NCBI RefSeq assembly: GCF_036884655.1
Contig: NC_088359.1
Coordinates: 17,736,501 to 17,800,500 of the forward strand
Direction: 5' to 3'
Origin: Musa acuminata AAA Group
Lineage: Eukaryota; Streptophyta; Magnoliopsida; Zingiberales; Musaceae
Length of the DNA stretch: 64,000 bases
Shown: positions 1 to 10,716 of the stretch, in pieces
How positions within the stretch are numbered: position 1 is the stretch's first letter
Layout of the letters: each line of letters begins with the position of its first letter
Program-made: the position numbers and the translations under genes
The notes under the pieces: generated by a model
What the model was told of the DNA's origin: nothing
Database searches by the model: none
Seen by the model: the letters and a program-made list of their open reading frames with translations, nothing else

Positions 1-2536
1 TTAGCGATGTGTACGTTTGTAATTTTTTTGCTTCTCTTGTCTTGTGCAAGCTAGTTATCTCCCCCTTTGTCATTATCAAAAAGAAGGGAAGACCCTTTAC
101 ATCAATTATGACAAAGGTAAGTATCAATCTTATTCGTTCATTATTATATTTTTAAATTAAAACATGCACCTTTTCAAAAATCTTATATTTCATTCATGCA
201 CGATATTGAATAAATCAATCAACATTATGAGCATATCATACATGACACTAAAATTTTTAACTATTTATCAATATTTTGATCATGATACCAAACATTCATC
301 ATTTAGAGCATTCATGATACAAAACATTAAATCAACATTTATAATACATCATTTTAGCAACAACTCATAGTATTTTAAATCATGATTTACATCATATGCA
401 ATACATCACATCATAATTAGAAAGTACAAGTATTGCATGCATCATTGCAAATCATAAATGTTTCATGATGGTATCAACTTGTCAAATTATATCCTATCAT
501 GCATGATCACAACTTCTCCCCATTTGTATTTCATGCATAATTTCATTCCATCACATTAGGAATATCAAAAAAAAATTGGTGATGAGATATTACTTCATGA
601 ATACAATAAAATTCATATAGCATATCATGGTTTATTAGAATTAGTCTTCTTTTTTGTAAATAGCAAAAAGAATAGTAGGAGAGCAAGATCTAAATTCATG
701 CATATCAAATATTCAATCATCAAAAATCATGATTCATCTAGAAAATTCTCCTCTTTAAATATTCAAAGAGAGAATCATGATGAACATTCTTGATTTACAT
801 AAAGTTTCAAAACATAATTATCAAGATCATGAATACTAAAAGACTATGAAACATTTCGACAAATCTCCTTTTAAATAGAAAACAATCTTGATTCATTCAA
901 TAGAAAATTCAAATTATAATTATGAGAAATCAAGATCATTATTTCAATAAAATCCATTAAATTCAAATCATTTTCATGATCAATGAGATTCATAAAATAA
1001 TACAAATGGATTCATCAAAGTCAATAAGATAGAGAAAAATAAATTTTCAAGAAAAATACTTTTCTCTATTTAGTTGTTTCATACAAGCATACCTTTGCCC
1101 TTTTTGTGCTAAAAAATATATATATATCATCAATTTTGTCATAAAAACCATCAAGACTCCAATTATTATCTCAATCTATACATCATGAGAACAATAAATT
1201 TACACTATAGACAATCTCATGTTTTATCATTCAAGCTAGCATATATTTTTGCAATTAGCAAGCTAACAATTTGCTTTTTCTTTTATAATAGTGATTCAAT
1301 CATATCATGCGATAAACATATCATAATTACAAAGGGTATTGAATCATAAAAAAATCAATTTATGCATAAAATGTTCCAAGCATCAAGGTACATTTTCTCA
1401 AATTGTGGGTATAAAAAAATCAAGAGAAAATAGCTTAATTATTCATTTTGAAAAATGTTCTCTTTGATAAAATGAGAGAATCATGATTAACAATCTTGAT
1501 TTACAAAATGAATACTCAAGTTATAATTCCAAAAAATTAAGAGAAACCGTGATTCATTTTAACAAATCTCCTCTTAGATAAATAATGTAAAGAATTCTTA
1601 GGAAATCATGAAAAAGATAGAATTCATTAAATCTAATAAGAGAACAAAACATTAATTCATGCATATACAATCTTGACTTAAGCATAATAAATCTCAAATT
1701 ACAAATTTCAAAAAATCAAGATAAAGCACATTTAAATCATCAAATTAAGATTATTTTCAAGAGGTTCACAAAAGTGATACAAATAGATTCATTAGTTTCC
1801 CTTTTTGAAAAATCGATAAAGTCAGACAAATAAATTTTTTTAAGAAGAAACCTTTCCACTTTTTAGTTATTTTAATTTATGTGATTTATTTCATTTATGC
1901 CAAATAAAAACATGTATCATGTTTAGGACCAAAAGTATAAGATTTATTATAACAAAGATCAATACGGCACTTTCATTATGGTAAAAATCAATAATCCGTA
2001 AATCGTAAGATTCATCATGCATAATTTCGAAATTTGTTAAGCGTGATCATTATGCATGACACTAAAACATGGTTTCAAAATTTTTAATATTTTCATTACA
2101 TAATTTCATCATTATGCAATGGTTTTATGAACATAATTTTGAATGATTCTTATAGATAACTAAAACTTCTTTTGTTTTAATTTATATGATTGACTTTATC
2201 TTAGCATGCTCAAGTTTTGTTACTATGTCAAAATCATACATTATGTTTGAAAACCAATGACAAGATTCATAAAAAAATCATTAAGCCTTTCATTCAAAAG
2301 TCATGCATCATCATTAAGCATGATATTAGACTTCTCAATATTTTCATTAAGACATCAAGCATGGTTTCAATCAAAATTGCAAATCATCAAAATACACATT
2401 CTTACTTCTCAAGCACATACATAAGATTTATATTTAACATTTTATTACATTTTTATTTTTAAACATTAAATTATTAAACATGTAATTTTTAAGAAAATTA
2501 ATCCTAAACTAAATTAAAAATAACTCATGAAAAGTA
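1..2536 (-). other. AT-rich noncoding 3' region of element X
   Basis: About 2.5 kb of AT-rich sequence without a credible coding frame. It is dense in variants of AATCATGATT and ends on the left at the pyrimidine tract ctccccctttg (59-69), the complement of the AAAGGGGGAG tract found upstream of the 3' LTR in the other Sireviruses here. Two stretches (about 720-1140 and 1430-1930) look like diverged direct copies of each other. I see no gene, RNA or terminator in it. Confidence 0.55.
720..1930. repeat. Diverged direct duplication inside X noncoding region
   Basis: The order of landmarks repeats with an offset of roughly 700 bp. A run containing gagagaatcatgat, then cttgatttaca, then aacaaatctcct appears at about 770-870 and again at about 1480-1570. 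A run with caaat(g/a)gattcat, a stretch rich in aaataaatttt, then ctttt(c)tctatttagtt appears at about 1010-1075 and again at about 1780-1870. Identity is clearly imperfect, so the duplication is old. Boundaries are approximate because no alignment was computed. Confidence 0.5.
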
Positions 2537-3489
2537 TTATGTAATTTCGAAGTAAATTAGGGGGATTTCGATTACCTCATCGTTGAAAGCGATTAAGGCA
2601 TAGTTTGCCATCTCGTCTTTCTTTATTTTCTCAACATCTTCAGAGGAGCTCGATTCATCCCAATTTTTGTTCTTCTTCTTGCATTCAAAGCAAGTAGTTC
2701 CTTTCTTTTTGCTTTTTAATTTTTGTTTCATTTGTAATTTAAGTTCACCATCACGTGAGCATGCTCGAGTGGTCTTCATATGTTCTATGTCCCAAATCCT
2801 TCCTATCCTTTGGAAGGTTGTTCTAAGTTCTCTTTTTGTCACATTGTTCATTTCGTATGTCATAAAAAAACTCAGTTAGTTCTTCAAGAGGAAATGTTTT
2901 AACGTCCTTTCCCTCTTGAATGGCTGTAACTTTTGGATCCCAACTTTTTGGGAGAGATCTTATGATTTTAGTTTTTTTTTTTGGTAAGTCTTATGATTTT
3001 AGTTACTAGTTCAAAGTTAGAAAAATCTTTACCAAGAGCTTTGAATTCATTGATGACATCCGTGAAACGGGTGTACATGTCTCCGATTGACTTACTTGGT
3101 TTCATTCGGAAAAGTTCGTAAGAGTACACAAGAATGTTGATTTTGGACTCTTTCACTTGGCTAGTGCGTTCATGAGTGACCTTAAGAGTTCTCCAAATAT
3201 CAAAAGCTGAATCACAAATCAAAACGTAATTCAATTCATTTTTATCAAGTGCACAATATAAGGCATTCATAGTCTTTGCGTTTTAAGCAAAAACTTTCTT
3301 CTCCGATTCATCCCATTCGCTCATCGGAAGAGAAGATTTTTGAAATCTATTTTCGATAATATTCCAAAGCTCGAGATTCAACGAAAGTAAGAAAACTCTC
3401 ATTCGAGTTTTCCAATAAGTGTAGTCCATCCCATTGAAAAAGGGAGGATGAATGAGAGAGTGACCCTCTTGAAAGCCGTAAAGAGCCAT
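2537..3489 (-). pseudogene. Element X gag remnant (copia/Sirevirus)
   Basis: Gag-like nucleocapsid precursor, recognisable by its start (MALYGFQEGHS) and by NGMDYTYWKTRMRVF, MNALYCALDKNE and SIGDMYTRFTDVIN, which match the gag of elements A, M and N. A stop follows codon 68 and a 15-bp LINE insertion at 2974-2988 breaks the frame. The part below 2880 is partly out of frame. The first zinc knuckle is deleted: only its initial CFEC remains before the acidic DESSSSED segment. After NYALIAFNDEV similarity ends and noncoding sequence begins. This is a non-functional copy. Confidence 0.8.
2958..3004 (-). mobile_element. Ultra-short LINE insertion with 16-bp target duplication
   Basis: The 16-bp sequence tcttatgattttagtt occurs at 2958-2973 and again exactly at 2989-3004. 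Between them lie only nine T and ggtaag (2974-2988). Read on the minus strand this is CTTACC followed by poly(A), which is exactly how the 2.8-kb LINE at 15179-17971 ends. The simplest reading is target-primed reverse transcription that stopped after six non-A bases. It interrupts X gag. Confidence 0.75.
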
Positions 3490-3526
3490 TTCTATTTGGG
3501 AGTTAAACCAAAGTAGAAAACCATGA

Positions 3527-3537
3527 CTCTGATACCA
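3527..3537 (-). promoter_or_regulatory. Primer-binding site of element X
   Basis: The minus strand reads TGGTATCAGAG two bases inside the LTR end at 3540. This is the usual plant retroelement site complementary to the 3' end of initiator-Met tRNA. The 12th base differs from the TGGTATCAGAGC form in the neighbouring elements. It shows that 3540-5266 is the 5' LTR and that the element runs leftward. Confidence 0.8.
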
Positions 3538-3539
3538 AT

Positions 3540-5266
3540 TGTTAGGATTAGAGCAGCACTAAGAGGGGGGGGGTGAATTAGTGTAGCGGATTAAAATTCA
3601 TAAGTTTGAAAACGATTTCGTAAATGCATAGAGATTTCAATTCGTCAATGACTTGGAGAAAGTAGCTCGAGTAAAGTGAGAAGATAAAAATCAAAAGCTT
3701 GCTGCTCTGTAAATAATGGTTTCAGAAAAGTAAATACTCACACATTCAAGAAACACACCAATTTAAAGTGGTTCGATCAAAATGACCTACATCCACTTGC
3801 GAAGCCTTCTTCAATGAGGCTCCCAACTTCTACTAGCAAATCACTTTGAAGGGGAAGGACAAATGCCCCTCTTACAACCTTTTACAAGTGGTTCACACTC
3901 TTACAAATTTTCAAAGAGAAAACGGGACGTGAACACTCAAGCTATTGAAAACAAAAACTTGCTAAAGACTTTGCTAAGACTTTTTTCTCAATCTCTTGCT
4001 TCTTAAAGGTTATATTCTTTGCTAAGAATTGAGGGGTATTTATACGCCCCAAGAGGATTCAAATTTGGGCTCCAAATTTTGAATTCTCTTCGATACCTGA
4101 AGCTGGCGATGCGACCGCTTGTCGGTGGCGGTGCCACCGCCTGTCAATATCACATTGACCGTTAACTGGCGGTGCTACCGCTTGTCGGTGGCGGTGCCAT
4201 CGCCTGTCAATTTTCACATTGAAAGTGTTCTGGCGGTGCCACCACCGGAACTCTCGGGCTCTGGGCGGTGCCACCGCCCGAACTCTCGGGTGTTGGGTGG
4301 TGCCACCGCCTAGTCTGACAGTACCACTGCCTGATCCTTCGGGCTCTAGGTGGTGCCACCGCCTAGACTATTTCAGCTCACTGGTTGGGCTTCAAATCTC
4401 GCCCAAACCAGGTCATATTCAGGCCCAATTGGCCACTAACCAGGATATAGGATTATCCCTTAATCCTAACCCTAATTATATGCAAACTACGCAACTGAAA
4501 ATATTGTCCTAAGCAAGTTTTTAACCGACAAACTTCGAGTCTCCTTCCGGTGAGCTTTCCGGTGATCTTCCGGCGGACTTCCGATACACCCTTGGATTTC
4601 TTCTAGCGGACTCCCAGCAGGCTCCTAGTCTTGTGGTGAGTTCAACGAGTCTTTGGCAAGTAGCCGAACCTTCTCGGTGATCTCCGCGAACCTCCGACGA
4701 TCTTTCCGGTGGACTTCCGAAAACTTTGGCAAGTCCTCGATTCCTTCTCGGTTGGTTCCGGCAGCACTTTCGATGATTCTTCGGACTCTCAACGGTCTCT
4801 TAAACTCCCATCAAACTTGACTCCGGTAGACTTGCTTTATGTCTTCAAGCTATCATAGTTAATCCTGCATAAGTAAATCAAAATATCGATTTAGACAATT
4901 ACTCCTAAGCAATCAAGTTGTCCAGCATGTCATTGGTCCCTCGACGCTTCATCCGATTCTTCAGTGCATCATCCTCTCTTGCGGCCTATTGCCCAATTGG
5001 TCAGTTGACTTCGCAACTCCGATATCCTTGGTGCAATACCTACTCTTCTTGGCTCGATGCCCGAATCCATGGCCCGAAGCATTCTATCGATACGTCGACC
5101 GATCCACCGGCCCGACGTCCAATCTTCTAACATGTTCCTTATGCACAACATGATTTTCCTGCTATAATTGTCTCATCTTGATTGAAGCATCCTACGTCAC
5201 TCAAAATACAGATTTAATCATAAACACATATCAAGTGGTTTCATCATCAGAATATGAGATTCAACA
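3540..5266 (-). repeat. 5' LTR of element X (B-type Sirevirus LTR)
   Basis: The LTR runs from TGTTAGGATTAGAGC to ...GAGATTCAACA. On its coding strand it starts TGTTGAATCTCATATT and belongs with the LTRs at 18240-19816 and 62326-62551: all share the AAACCA(C/A)TTGA start, a GAGTGACG-like stretch and a ...ATCGGTCGACGTATCGA... stretch or its equivalent. A TATA box (tatttata on the plus strand) lies at 4037-4044, with a palindromic GC-rich array upstream of it at about 4104-4366. The C-rich CACCCCCCCC stretch near the transcript-side end is shared by all Sirevirus LTRs in the window. Confidence 0.85.
4104..4366 (-). promoter_or_regulatory. Palindromic GC array in X LTR promoter
   Basis: About eight degenerate copies of GGCGGTGCCACCGCC (7-bp arms CACCGCC/GGCGGTG around one base) lie about 60 bp upstream of the TATA box at 4037-4044, separated by linkers such as TCTCGGGCTCTGG. 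The copies vary by single bases. Equivalent arrays occupy the same place in all the Sirevirus LTRs here, which suggests an upstream promoter or enhancer block. That function is inferred. Confidence 0.55.
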
Positions 5267-5403
5267 TCAAAGTCCCAACGAAGTCTCAATCTTGACTCCG
5301 GCACAACACTTGCTTTATGTCTTACTGCTATTATAGTTAATCCTACACACTTTTCTCAACATATAGATTAGATCAAACAATTTACCAATTGATTTCATCA
5401 TCA
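5267..5403 (-). repeat. Remnant of an older minus-strand Sirevirus LTR
   Basis: The complement of this stretch closely matches the first 150 bases of the D LTR that starts at 5404 (AATCAATTGGTAAATTGT, GTGCAGGATTAACTA-like and TAAGACATA segments). It is therefore the end of a minus-strand LTR of the same family as D. X is inserted on its left and D on its right, so the two similar LTRs now stand head to head and form an imperfect inverted repeat around 5403. The missing outer part should lie left of X. Confidence 0.65.
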
Positions 5404-5614
5404 TGTTGAATCTCAGATTTTGATAATGAAATCAATTGGTAAATTGTTTGATATAATCTATATGTTAAGAAAAGTGTGCAGGATTAACTACGATAGTAGT
5501 AAGACATAGAGCAAATGTTGTGCTAGAGTCAAGATCGAGATTTCATTGAGAGTTCAAGAGTTCATCAATAGACCGGACGTTCATTAGAAGTTCTACCATA
5601 ACCAGCCGAGAAGT
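5404..5614 (+). repeat. D 5' LTR, first piece
   Basis: Starts TGTTGAATCTCAG and reads through GTGCAGGATTAACTACGA, the conserved opening of Sirevirus LTRs in this window. It ends at the target duplication gaagt (5610-5614), repeated at 46385-46389 on the far side of G1. The sequence resumes at 46390 with the expected CCAAAGAAGCTCGTCGGAA-type text. Confidence 0.85.
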
Positions 5615-5760
5615 TGTTAGGACTCTAGCTTGGAGAGTCCTAATTGAGAGGGACATTCATGTAAAACTGTTAAGACTCTAGCTAGGAGAGTCCTAATTGA
5701 GAGGGACATTCTGTTAGGACTCTAGCTAGGAGAGTCCTAATTGAGAGGGGCATTCATGTA
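5615..5760 (+). repeat. Tandem LTR-terminus hairpin repeats of G1
   Basis: The 44-53 bp unit starts TGTTAGGACTCTAGC and ends GAGAGGG(A/G)(C)ATTC, and contains a 9-bp stem TAGGACTCT/AGAGTCCTA. There are three copies here, two at 10581-10686 in the 3' LTR, and four in the solo LTR at 46711-47183 (spacing exactly 44 bp). Copy number therefore varies between LTRs of one family. Confidence 0.8.
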
Positions 5761-6053
5761 GGAGGTTTTTTTCTTAGAGAAGAATTAGGAGTTGTAAGGG
5801 AATAGGAGTCTTGAGTAGGAGTCCTATTAGGAGTTGGTTAGAAGTAAGAGTCTTAAGTAGGAGTCCTATTAGGAGTTAGGGTTTAGAAGCCCTATAAATA
5901 GCCATGTATTCCTTCTCTTTTCTTAAACAATAGATGAATCTTTTCTACAGCCTTTGAGCAGCAACTTGGATGGAGGAACCCCTATAGAGTTCGAAGGAGG
6001 CCGATCCCCTAAAGAGATCAACCCCAAGTTTAGAATCTGCAAAGCTTCTAACA
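5615..6053 (+). repeat. G1 5' LTR
   Basis: A 439-bp LTR running TGTTAGGACTCT...GCTTCTAACA. A TATA box TATAAATA lies at 5893-5900. The first 150 bp hold three tandem copies of the LTR beginning (starts at 5615, 5668, 5712), each containing the hairpin TAGGACTCT...AGAGTCCTA. The LTR is followed directly by a tRNA-iMet primer site. Confidence 0.9.
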
Positions 6054-6055
6054 CC

Positions 6056-6068
6056 TGGTATCAGAGCA
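6056..6068 (+). promoter_or_regulatory. G1 primer-binding site
   Basis: TGGTATCAGAGC starts three bases after the 5' LTR end at 6053. It is complementary to the 3' end of plant initiator-Met tRNA and fixes the element's orientation as plus. Confidence 0.88.
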
Positions 6069-7374
6069 GCGTTCTTGGCATCTCGCTGCCCTTCCACTGC
6101 CATCCATCAGCCCTCCACAACCGCCCAAAGTAATTCCCACAATTGCTTAAAAGATCATCGCCGAATTCCGCCATAATCTCCACCACCGCGGATCATCCAT
6201 TGATCTCCCCGTGAATTGCAACAGGTTCTGGTTTCCTACCTTACTGCTGCTGCAATTTAGTTATCCTTATTCGAAAATCCAAAAAAAAAATACTGTTCCT
6301 ATATTGCTGCATAAACCTTTCGTCACAAAGTTTTCATCTCTACAACGAAAGATACATTGCAGAATTCCAACCGCATAGTACCATCTGTTTGATCTTGCTA
6401 CTATGCTTTTTCTATCCAAATTTCTATGAAATTTTTATGAAATCTTTGACACTTCCTAACAGCAGATTTTCCTTTGGTTTTTTCAAAAAATTCTCAATAT
6501 AAACCATTGATCTTTTACGTCAAATCTGCTATACTTGAAAATCTGCACTGTAAAATTTCAGCCGCATAGCACTGTTTGTTTGATCTTGATACTATATTGT
6601 TTCTATCCAAATCTTTACGAAACTTTTATGATAGCTTTGACACTTCCTAACAGTAGATTTCCCTTTGGTTTCATCAAAAAATTCTCAATATAAACTATTG
6701 ATCTTTTACGTCCAATCTACTATACCTAAAAATCTGTGCTGCAGAAAATTTCAGCCGCATATTGTTTCCTTAACCCATCTATTTGTAATATTTTTTGAAT
6801 GAAATTTCTTATACACTTCATAGATCATCTTGGCTTCCATCTAAGATTGATCTATTAAGAAATTCATCTCTAAAAATGATTTTATGTTGCTGCAAATTTT
6901 CATCATAACCCGCTGAAATTTTTCGACGAGAATTCGGCAATCGCAACTTGCACCAATTTCCTTGCTGTTATACTGCCGAAATTTTCTTGATTAAATTAGA
7001 TATCCTTGCTGTCATATAAACTGTGATTTTTCTATCAATTCCCTCCTCAATTCTCTCAAGTTTTTGGTGGAAATTACGTCGAGAAACCGTTGTTTCTTCG
7101 ACGATAATTCTACTCTTACAAGACAGCACATACTTGCTGCAACTTCCACTGATTTTTATCAAACCTTTGCTACCATCTATCATAGATCCAAAACATTCAT
7201 CCATAGCCCTAAAACTCCACTAAACCACACCCTCAAACTGCACCCAAAACAACCACAAAACAAGCCTAAATCGTAGCCTACATCCATCGATCCACCAATC
7301 CTTTCGACCATCACTTCTCTCAACTATACATGCCTTTAACCTGACAACAAAAGAGAGATCTTAACATCATAGAT
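6069..7374 (+). other. G1 untranslated leader with a 190-bp tandem repeat
   Basis: About 1.3 kb between primer site and gag without a credible gene. From about 6345 a unit of about 192 bp is present twice plus a partial third copy. The landmark CCGCAT recurs at 6371, 6562 and 6755, each time after aatctgc/aattc-like text. The two full copies also share CACTTCCTAACAG and TATTGATCTTTTACGTC-like text. Copies differ by scattered substitutions. Confidence 0.7.
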
Positions 7375-8058
7375 TTGGAGGCATATTCTATGGCATCTAA
7401 CAAGGCAATCAATGCTAAATTCGAAGCCTTAGAGGCGCGAATGGAGGAAAAGATTCGGACGCTCTTTACCGAACTTAGATTGGGCCGACCACTAAGCCCG
7501 AAAAAATCATATCACGGAGAGAGCTTTGCCCAATCGCACCAGGCTCGAAGAGATGAGTTCCAAGGGAGGGAAGGCTCTATGACTGAACCCAACTATCCAT
7601 GCATGAGAGTGGACTTCCCTAGATGGGAAGGAGACCCGATTGGTTGGATCTCGCGCGCGGAGCGATATTTTCAGTACCACAAAACCACGGATGCATCTAT
7701 GATGAAAATTGCAGCTGTACATCTTGAAGGGGATGCTATATAGTGGTTTGACTAGTTTGAACATACTTATGGAGTCCTTTCATGGCAACAATTCAAAGAA
7801 GGACTGCTGATCCGCTTCAGACCAACCGATTACGAGAATTTTGATGGACAACTAGCAAAGATCCGACAAACTTCCACCATTCAGGAGTACCAAACCAGGT
7901 TTGAAAGGTTATCTAATTAAACTCATGATTGGTCTCAAAAACAGCTATTGAGGACCTTTATTGAGGGCTTGAAGCCGGAGATCCGAGGAGAAGTTAAAGC
8001 GTGACAACCGTATACGCTTCTGGTAGCCATCTCTTTCGCACAACATCAAGAGGAGCAA
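7375..8058 (+). pseudogene. G1 gag (Ty3/gypsy), with in-frame stops
   Basis: Gag capsid region in the same frame as pol. The N-terminus has a helical AKFEALEARMEEKI stretch. The retrotransposon-gag signature follows: MRVDFPRWEGDPIGWISRAE, then WFD and FKEGLLIRFRP, then QEYQTRFERL and FIEGLKPEI. Four in-frame stops (7741 TAG, 7753 TAG, 7918 TAA, 8002 TGA) interrupt it. Two are at positions expected to hold Trp or a similar residue, consistent with C-to-T decay of methylated DNA. No frameshift was noticed, so it is a point-mutated pseudogene. Confidence 0.82.
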
Positions 8059-10428
8059 TTGAACCATGAAGCTCAGAGGACTAGGGTCGCTCCTCAACCA
8101 GTAATATTGAAGCCCTCAGCCCCCCCTACTATTGATCAAGTCCCTACACCAAAGAGGTTAACAAGAGAAGAGCTTCGAGAGCGATATGCGAAGGGGTTAT
8201 GTTGGCATTATGACGAGCCATGGAGCCGTGAGCATCGCCGTAGTAAAGGAGGACTTCTTATGATTGAACCAATAGAAGAAGAGGTCATTGAACATTTAGA
8301 AGAGAGCCTTGAACATGAAGAAAAAGATGCAGAAGAAGAGCCACATACGACCGAAGTTACGGTACATACACTAGCCGGCTACTCAAACCCGCAAACGATG
8401 AAAGTTGCAGGCCTTCTCAAACAACAACCGATCACTGTTCTCATCGACACGGGCAGCACTAATAACTTCCTAAACAGTAAGGTTGCTGTCCATATGAACT
8501 TACATATTGAGAATTGTAGCAGGTTTGTCGTTAAGGTCGCCAACGGACGGATTTTGAAGTGTGATCATAGGTGCTCGCAAGTGAAACTGTTGCTGCAGGA
8601 CCAAGAGATAATTGCATATTTCTTCCTCCTCCCTCTTGATGATCATGAGGCCATACTCAGAATTAAATGGTTAATGACATTAGGTGATATTTCTTGGAAT
8701 TTTATGCAACTATTTATAAAATTTTACAGTAAGGAGAAACTGGTGATACTGCATGGGAAACGTGAGGGCAACGTAACGATGATTTGCACACAACAAATGG
8801 AGAAGGTTTTACATAAAGCATGTAGGGGCTTTTTGTTACAACTTGAGCAGCAAATTAAAGGAGATCCAATAGAATTTGAAAATCCAAACCTATTTCCTTT
8901 GCTTGCTGAATTTTCAGATATATTTGACGAGCCACACAACCTACCTCTTACTCGTCGGCATGATCATTGTATAATGATTTTTTCAGTCAAATCTCTAGCA
9001 AATACTCAGCTATATCGGTATCCACATATTCAGAATGATGAAATAGAAATGATTTTAAAAGAGATGCTTGAAACAGGAGTTATTTGGCCAAGTTGCAACC
9101 TCTACTTTTCACCGGTGCTACTTGTACACAAGAAGGACGGAACATGGCGAATATGCGTTGATTACCGAGCTCTCAATGGCATAACTAACAAGAACAAATA
9201 CCTTATTCCAATAACAGATGAATTGCTAGATGAAAGGGAGTACAAATCTTCACAAAGCTGGACCTTCGATCCGAGTATTATCAAATACGAGTGTATGAAG
9301 AAGTCATACCGAAAACCGCCTTTCGAACACACAACGACCACTACGAATTTTTACTTTCTTCAACAAAAGGTGAAATATCTTGGGTATATCATATCAGAGG
9401 AAGGTGTGATGGTGGACCCCTTTAAATTTGAAGCAATGCAAAACTGGCTTACCCCGAGGAACATAAAATTGCTACATGGCTTTTTGGGTTTAACAGGCTA
9501 CTACCATAAGTTCGTGAAAAACTATGGAAAGATCAGTGCACCACTTAGTTCCTTACTGGAAAAAGATGTCTTCCAATGGTCGGACAGAGCCTCCACTGCC
9601 TTCGACAAACTTAAGGCAGCCATAACGACGACGCCGGTGCTAGCGCTACCAGATTTCAACCGACCCTTCATCATTAAGGCCGATGCATCTGGAGACAGAA
9701 TGGGAGATGTTCTCATGCAAGATGATCGACCACTCACATACATTAGCAAGATATTGTCTCTCCCCTATCAAAACATGTTAACATATGATAAGGACATGCT
9801 CGCCATTGTGCACGCAACAACGAGGTGGAGATCGTACTTGATCAGGCGATACTTTCAAATCAAGACCGATCATAAAAGCCTAAAATATCTCTTGGAGCAG
9901 AAGATATCTTCCCCCAAGCAGCAAAAATGGGTAACAAAACTTCTTGTATTTGATTATGAAGTAACTTACAAAAGGTGGAAAGAGAATGTTGTTGCAGATG
10001 CGCTTTCACAACTACCTGAGCAAGCTGAATTTTCGATCGTTTTACTTCCAACCAACGACTTCCTTGAGGATATTAAGATGGAATGGCAGGAAGATACAGA
10101 GACCAGTAAGATTCTAAAAAAATTAGAGGAAGCACCAAGCTCAGTGGCTCATTACAATCGGGACTCAAAAGAATTATGCTATAAGGGACGCATTGTGCTT
10201 ATGACAAATTCTACTTGCATCTTCAAGAGCAGATTTTGGACAAAGTTATTCCATATGCAGGGTACTAAATTGAAAAGGAGTACGACATATCACCCACAAT
10301 CCAACAGCCAGACGGAAGTTTTAAATAGGTGCTTGGAGACAGCCCAAAGCTACCCACCAAATATGACTACCCAAAGAGAACTCCAGACCCAGCTAAGTGC
10401 CATTATTGATCGACGGATCGTGACTTGA
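8059..10428 (+). pseudogene. G1 pol polyprotein, open frame but RT and integrase cores lost
   Basis: An uninterrupted 789-codon frame. Retropepsin is near residues 125-200 with the active site VLIDTGSTNN (Asp-Thr-Gly at 8445-8453). RT begins normally (LLVHKKDGTWRICVDYRALN), but the 9247-9350 stretch is read out of frame: its conserved [15 protein letters not shown] text lies in the next frame. The following segment, including the F/Y-x-D-D active site, is absent. The end of RT resumes at [15 protein letters not shown]. RNase H is largely present (FIIKADASGDRMGDVLMQ, TDHKSLKYL, ADALSQLPEQ). Only the C-terminal edge of integrase remains (TYHPQSNSQTEVLNR). It is not a working polymerase despite the long open frame. 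Confidence 0.85.
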
Positions 10429-10554
10429 TGACGACGACCCACTAATGAAGTGCTAATACAGTGGGCGAACCTACCAATAGAAGATGACACTTGGGAAAAC
10501 TATGATGACTTGAAGATCAAATTCCCAGAATTCATGAATCATCAGCCTCGAGGA

Positions 10555-10580
10555 CAAGGCTGATTTGAAGAGGGCGGGTC
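10555..10580 (+). promoter_or_regulatory. G1 3' polypurine region
   Basis: The stretch gaggacaaggctgatttgaa followed by gagggcgggtc directly precedes the 3' LTR. Gypsy elements typically have GAGGACAAG...AAGAGGG(A/C)GG in this position, and Ga has the same arrangement (complement of 21072-21105). The purine run is broken by a T/C, so priming may be weak in this copy. Confidence 0.6.
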
Positions 10581-10716
10581 AGTTAGGACTCTAGCTTGGA
10601 GAGTCCTAATTGAGAGGGCCATTCATGTACAATTGTTAGGACTCTAGCTAGGAGAGTCCTAATTGAGAGGGGCATTCATGTAGGAGGTTTTTTCTTAGAG
10701 AAGAATTAGGAGTTGT
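10581..10716 (+). repeat. G1 3' LTR, first piece
   Basis: Begins AGTTAGGACTC, with the terminal TG changed relative to the 5' LTR. It holds two copies of the hairpin repeat and is interrupted after gttgt (10712-10716) by M. The LTR resumes at 46127 after the second gttgt (46122-46126). Confidence 0.85.

Larger units (their letters stand above)
1..5266 (-). mobile_element. Element X: partial Sirevirus-like copia element, pol missing
   Basis: This minus-strand LTR element runs off the left edge of the window. Its 5' LTR (3540-5266), primer site (3527-3537) and damaged gag (3489-2537) are visible. Downstream of gag there is only an AT-rich stretch reaching a purine tract (minus strand of 59-69) of the type found near the 3' end of related elements here. 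No protease, integrase, RT or RNase H can be seen between gag and that tract, so X looks like a pol-deleted derivative. The 3' LTR should lie left of the window. X sits in an older minus-strand LTR whose remnant is 5267-5403. Confidence 0.75.

Noticed and set aside
164..2462. Short frames of 68-81 codons in the X noncoding region
   Set aside because: Low-complexity AT-rich sequence without recognisable features or support from related elements.
4059..4512. Frames across the GC-rich LTR array (64-97 codons)
   Set aside because: Products of the repeat units; equivalent frames are not conserved between LTRs.
6056..6068. tRNA-like matches TGGTATCAGAGC at element ends
   Set aside because: These are 12-base primer-binding sites, not tRNA genes; no cloverleaf surrounds them.
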